Shown: positions 60,110 to 64,000 of the stretch, piece by piece
Layout: each line of letters opens with the position of its first letter
How positions within the stretch are numbered: position 1 is the first letter of the stretch
Assembly: GCA_043228905.1 (NCBI GenBank)
Contig: JBHGNT010000003.1
Span: forward strand, 1,178,001-1,242,000
Length of the DNA stretch: 64,000 nt
Reading direction: 5' to 3'
Source: Azolla caroliniana
Lineage: Eukaryota; Polypodiophyta
Notes under the pieces: generated by a model
Seen by the model: only the letters and a program-made list of their open reading frames with translations
Told to the model about the DNA's origin: nothing
Databases searched by the model: none
Made by a program: the position numbers and the translations under genes

Positions 60110-62138
60110 AGGTGTTCTCATTTTTAGGAACTTTGTAATCTAGGGAACCTATCATTCTTTAATAGTAATGACAAGATATTGCATTAATTGTGAAGCTTCA
60201 ATGAGGATAGCGTGCTTGATTTGCAAGTATCATGTTTGGTATCAAGACTTGTCTATTGTGTCATCTTCATAGACAATCGTCATAATCCATATTTTAAGTT
60301 CATTGTTGACTCTTACGAGATTGTGAGTTCGTTGTAAATTTGCAAGATATTCTCTATATATAGCACAATTGAACATGCTTGCAAATAACAATGAGTAAAT
60401 ACAACCTCCGATGGAAAAGATGGTCTTAGTGTCAACCATAAGTTTGTCCATCTTCTCTGAAATCAAGTTCATGTCATGAAGGAGATTACATTCAATGGAA
60501 CAAGGCCATTGGAATTGTGCATGTTTTCATACACAATATAAGGCAAATGTTTAAGGTTAACTATCATGTTTAGTGAGAGAAAAATTGCTTAATGATAAAC
60601 TCCAACTCTATATTGTGAAATGAAATGAAACAATATTATTAACATATTTGAAAGGTTAGAATGACTTATGAGACCAATGAGATTATATCCATGGGAGATG
60701 CAATCGTCAAGTGAGATGAGCTTCTCAAGTTAGGTTGACCTTAACTACACTGACCATTTTAGTATGATTTGGGGGATATGTCAATGTATGAATGACTAAG
60801 ACACGAGAGTATAAGAAGAAGAAAAAGAGATTAACATGAAGCATTATGAGGAAGCTACTAAGAAATGTAAACTCAACTTGACCCTAAGCTTCTATACATT
60901 CTTTTTGTACTTGCAGGCTGATTCATGCTCAAGAATAAACGCATAAAACCCAAGAATGGCCAATCTATAATGCAAGCAATAAAGAGCTAGTAGATGGGGA
61001 TGTCATGACTTTAGCATCATATCGACAGTGGCAATACTGCTAAGGCTATCCTAAACATAATGGACACATGGATAATGCAATTTGATGCATAGCATATATA
61101 AATTGGTCCACTGATACCTTCAAGAGTGTGTACTTTCCACAAATTGAGAATATTAGTAACCTTCCTTACTATCTCCATAATGAATATGGTAGAATGTGTA
61201 AAGAAACTCTGTGGTCATGCCACGTTCAATATGCTACACTTTACAACGGCCTTTGTCTCTTTAAGACATCTTGATCAATTTTCAGCTTCATTAGTGTGTG
61301 ATCATGAATCTTAAATAAGCAACTAGTGACTAGACTTACCATGATTATTACATACAAATTAAAGAATTTCTTATATAATAATAGTAATGCTCAGCTATTC
61401 ATGACACGTGGTTAACCAATAACACCTCCAAGATTATCTCACACACCATTGGCACAACTTTTAAGACCGAATATATCTTTACTTGCTGCACTTACTAAAT
61501 CCAAAAACCAGACAAATAAATAAATAAATCCATGAGTTCAAAGCCGTATAAGCATAACTGATATGATCAAATATCTCTCTTCTGGTTACACTTACTGAAT
61601 GCACAACTAAAATATTTGGATGTAAGAAAGAGAAAAACAAAAGTAAAGGCAGAACTTCAAAGATATTGATGACCATTGACTACAATGTTAATGCAAGAAT
61701 ATAATTTCCTTATTAAACATAATTTCATGAATATTATGACACACAACAATCAAATATCTTTTCAGGTTGCAGAGCTGAATGTTAAAAAGAGACGCAAATA
61801 TGGCAAAGCCATAACTTCAAATCAATCAATGACAACATTTCCATAATTATAATATACAATGTACGAAAAGAAATTCCGTATACACATAAATGTTATGATA
61901 CAGTTACAGAATCCACAATAAGCATTTTTAACATGTTGATGCGAAAAAGACAACACTTCCCATGATGATAATATACAACACAAGAAAAGAATTTCCCTAC
62001 ATATATATAAATGTTAAGGTCAAATATCTTTTCTGGATACTGTTACCGAATCCAAAAAATACGAACTTGTGTATTTTGATGAGAAAATAAAGTAAAGCCA
62101 TAACTTGCAAGAGAGGTTCATAGAGTCTTACTTGACTG
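60110..62138. other. Intergenic, nothing recognised
   Basis: AT-rich sequence. Short open frames show no family signature. Confidence 0.55.
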
Positions 62139-62651
62139 TCACTGAACCGGAGGATAAGGGTTATACGCGAGACCTTCCAGAATAAGTAGCTCATCCAGAA
62201 GTAAACTCTTCTCACCTTCTAGTTGTTTTACTTCATTATCAGTCATCTCCAGCTCTTCAGCAAGCCTAATGCTTTCTAACTCTAAATTCGTAAATTTCCT
62301 TTTTAAAACCCTATACATATTGCGACTATCTTTGTCAGTCATATTCGTCGAATCTATTATTGATCTAACAACAGGTTTCTTCGATGATGTTGCTAGCATC
62401 GATTTATCATAATTATCTGTCACATACTGCACTTTGTCTGTTTCCGGTACGTTTTTCTTCTTTGGCCTTTTGGATGTCTTAACTGAATCAGATTTTCTTG
62501 TATTGCTGTCAAAAAACTGTGAAGGGGCCTTCGGCTGAAGAAGACCAACCTGTTTTCTTGGTGGCTTTGCCTTAGGTCTCTGGAAGGAATGCTCAGAAAA
62601 CCCAAAAGGATCCTGCATTTGCCTATTGATCCTCAGATCTAAGCGAAATCT
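62139..62651 (-). CDS. Terminal exon of an unrecognised gene with coiled coil
   Basis: On the minus strand an exon can start after a TTACAG acceptor at about 62651. It reads in frame through FRLDLRINRQMQDPFGFSEH to the TGA at 62139. If the in-exon ATG at 62618 were used instead, the product would be 159 residues. The N-terminal half is basic and low in hydrophobics, with PKAKPPRKQ and KRPKKKN stretches that could be nuclear-localisation signals. The C-terminal half (about 95-145 from that Met) is a heptad-rich helix, KRKFTNLELESIRLAEELEM, continuing through EVKQLEGEKSLLLDELLIL. A short YNPYPP tail ends it. I do not recognise the family. Earlier exons should lie to the right, possibly beyond 64000. 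Coding confidence comes from the length, the acceptor and protein-like composition. Confidence 0.55.
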   Translation of the reverse strand, partial: RFRLDLRINRQMQDPFGFSEHSFQRPKAKPPRKQVGLLQPKAPSQFFDSNTRKSDSVKTSKRPKKKNVPETDKVQYVTDNYDKSMLATSSKKPVVRSIIDSTNMTDKDSRNMYRVLKRKFTNLELESIRLAEELEMTDNEVKQLEGEKSLLLDELLILEGLAYNPYPPVQ

Positions 62652-63614
62652 GTAAGATGCAACACAAGTTGATAAGAGTTAACACTTAACGTCTGATTTT
62701 ACAAATTGAGAATGATGGGTAAATACCAATCTAATACCTATTCTATTAAATTTTTAACATTGCATAATGTCTTAAGGTGGTGTGAACACTCTTAACCATG
62801 TTAAGAACAAGCACATAAAAAGCAATGTCCAAGTTCATATCATGAACTCAATAATGGAGGCAGAATGAAATTGAAAGCATGCTAATGTGGCTAACACGTT
62901 AAACACCAGTGAATTAACATTAAACCTGCAAAGACTTTAGGTGGAAGGCACAATTGGTAAGTAGAGGAATTTAAAAGATTTCTGTTTCATCATATTAAAC
63001 ACCATCTTCTACAATAGAAATAAGGTTGATAGGTCATTAGGGAGCATACCCACTTTTTTTATATGTAAATACAGACTGCAATCAGCTTGCCATCACATGG
63101 ATGAAAACATCATCAGCATGCATGTCCTCTTAAATGAAAGTAAATTATAGACAAAAATAATCCACTGTTACAAATCAAGCCATTCAGTTGTGTAGAACAT
63201 CAGGTTATGAACAGCAAGATACAGTCATGGGGCATATTCATCGCCACCTAAAGCAGTATCAATGTGGTACAGTCAGCTCATTACCACTTGATCAGAAAGC
63301 TGAAGAATAATAAACAACATGTCTTGCATGTCTATCAATCAAGAGATTTTGGCCTTAAATTCTCTTTCACTACATGATCGAAAACCTTAAGACTAAACCA
63401 TATCTTGCATGTGTATCGGGATGATAGGAAAAAGAAACTTTGAGTGTTCAGGCCGACAATTAAAGTACAATTGTGGTGAATACCTAGAGGAGTGATGAGA
63501 GGAGCACCTCATTGTCAAATGTGGAGCAATTCCAGCAGTATAAGATAACATAGTCAGCTTTTGGTGTTTAGTGATAACATTCCAGTAGATTGTTAACGAA
63601 TATAAAGTTGTAGA

Positions 63615-63653
<39 letters not shown>

Positions 63654-64000
63654 AGAGTTGTAATTCATGAACTATGACAAACAGCTGCTGAACCTTGACT
63701 ACATTTGATAGGCATTGAGCATTACCTACCCTTGATCAGCAGCAAGTTCTTGGTAGTTTCAGCTGGCAAGGCAGATCATTGAGGAGCTAACATAAGCCTT
63801 TCAAAACTCTAATATATTGTCAGTTATATATATAAGGCAAAACTTATGGGCGAGAAACTTCAAGTAGAGGAGACAATGGAATAGAACTCAAAATTTACAT
63901 GCCTCATCTAATAGAGATGGAACTATTGTGGTTAAGAGGCTAATACAAATGACGGATATGGTGGCCAACCAAGTTACATGATTGCAACTCCTCTTCATCC
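62652..64000. other. Probable intron(s) and upstream region of the unknown gene
   Basis: AT-rich, with no further exon that I can identify with confidence. It contains an AG microsatellite at about 63613-63651. Confidence 0.4.
63613..63651. repeat. AG microsatellite
   Basis: (AG)n of about 40 bp with one interruption. Confidence 0.95.

Overview
This is nuclear DNA of a seed plant, most likely an angiosperm. The window has intron-containing CYP716-type cytochrome P450 genes, an intronless PEX7, Ty3/gypsy and LINE retroelements of plant type, a hAT transposon and abundant microsatellites. Genes are sparse: two complete P450 paralogues, PEX7, a broken 2-oxoglutarate dioxygenase and the last exon of an unrecognised gene. 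Most of the rest is transposon or repeat, much of it nested.

Layout. 1-3815: GC-rich degenerate repeats leading into a TATA-box-bearing, LTR-like segment. 3820-4896: decayed gag on the minus strand. 6526-12606 and 27708-33756: two copies, in opposite orientation, of one ~6 kb non-coding transposon with CCCGGGG ends and microsatellite filling. Between them lie a relic of a P450 5' end, an LTR fragment, a decayed hAT element (14622-18269), P450 gene A (+) and a young Ty3/gypsy chromovirus (21213-26445). Right of the second arm: a decayed LINE tail interrupted by a 1.2 kb gypsy deletion derivative (34920-36091), CT microsatellites, P450 gene B (-), three 458-bp tandem repeats, a tRNA-Ser relic, a second Ty3/gypsy element of different type (44436-49227), the dioxygenase pseudogene (-), PEX7 (-), a 5'-truncated LINE (57690-59590) just upstream of PEX7, and the terminal exon of an unknown gene (-).

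Main observation. The 8-bp flanks of the two 6-kb arms are crossed. The outer flank of the left arm (AACACACG) pairs with the inner flank of the right arm, and the inner flank of the left arm (GGAAACAA) pairs with the outer flank of the right arm. This is the footprint expected if two oppositely oriented insertions, each with its own 8-bp target duplication, recombined and inverted the ~15.1 kb between them. Undoing the inversion places both P450 genes on the same strand as an ordinary tandem pair. It also brings an orphan LTR plus primer-binding site (near 27173-27640) to the same side and strand as the orphan gag fragment at 4896-3820. Both are independent support.

The genes do not form one pathway. 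The P450 pair probably belongs to triterpenoid-type oxidation. PEX7 is a housekeeping peroxisomal import receptor. The dioxygenase looks inactive.
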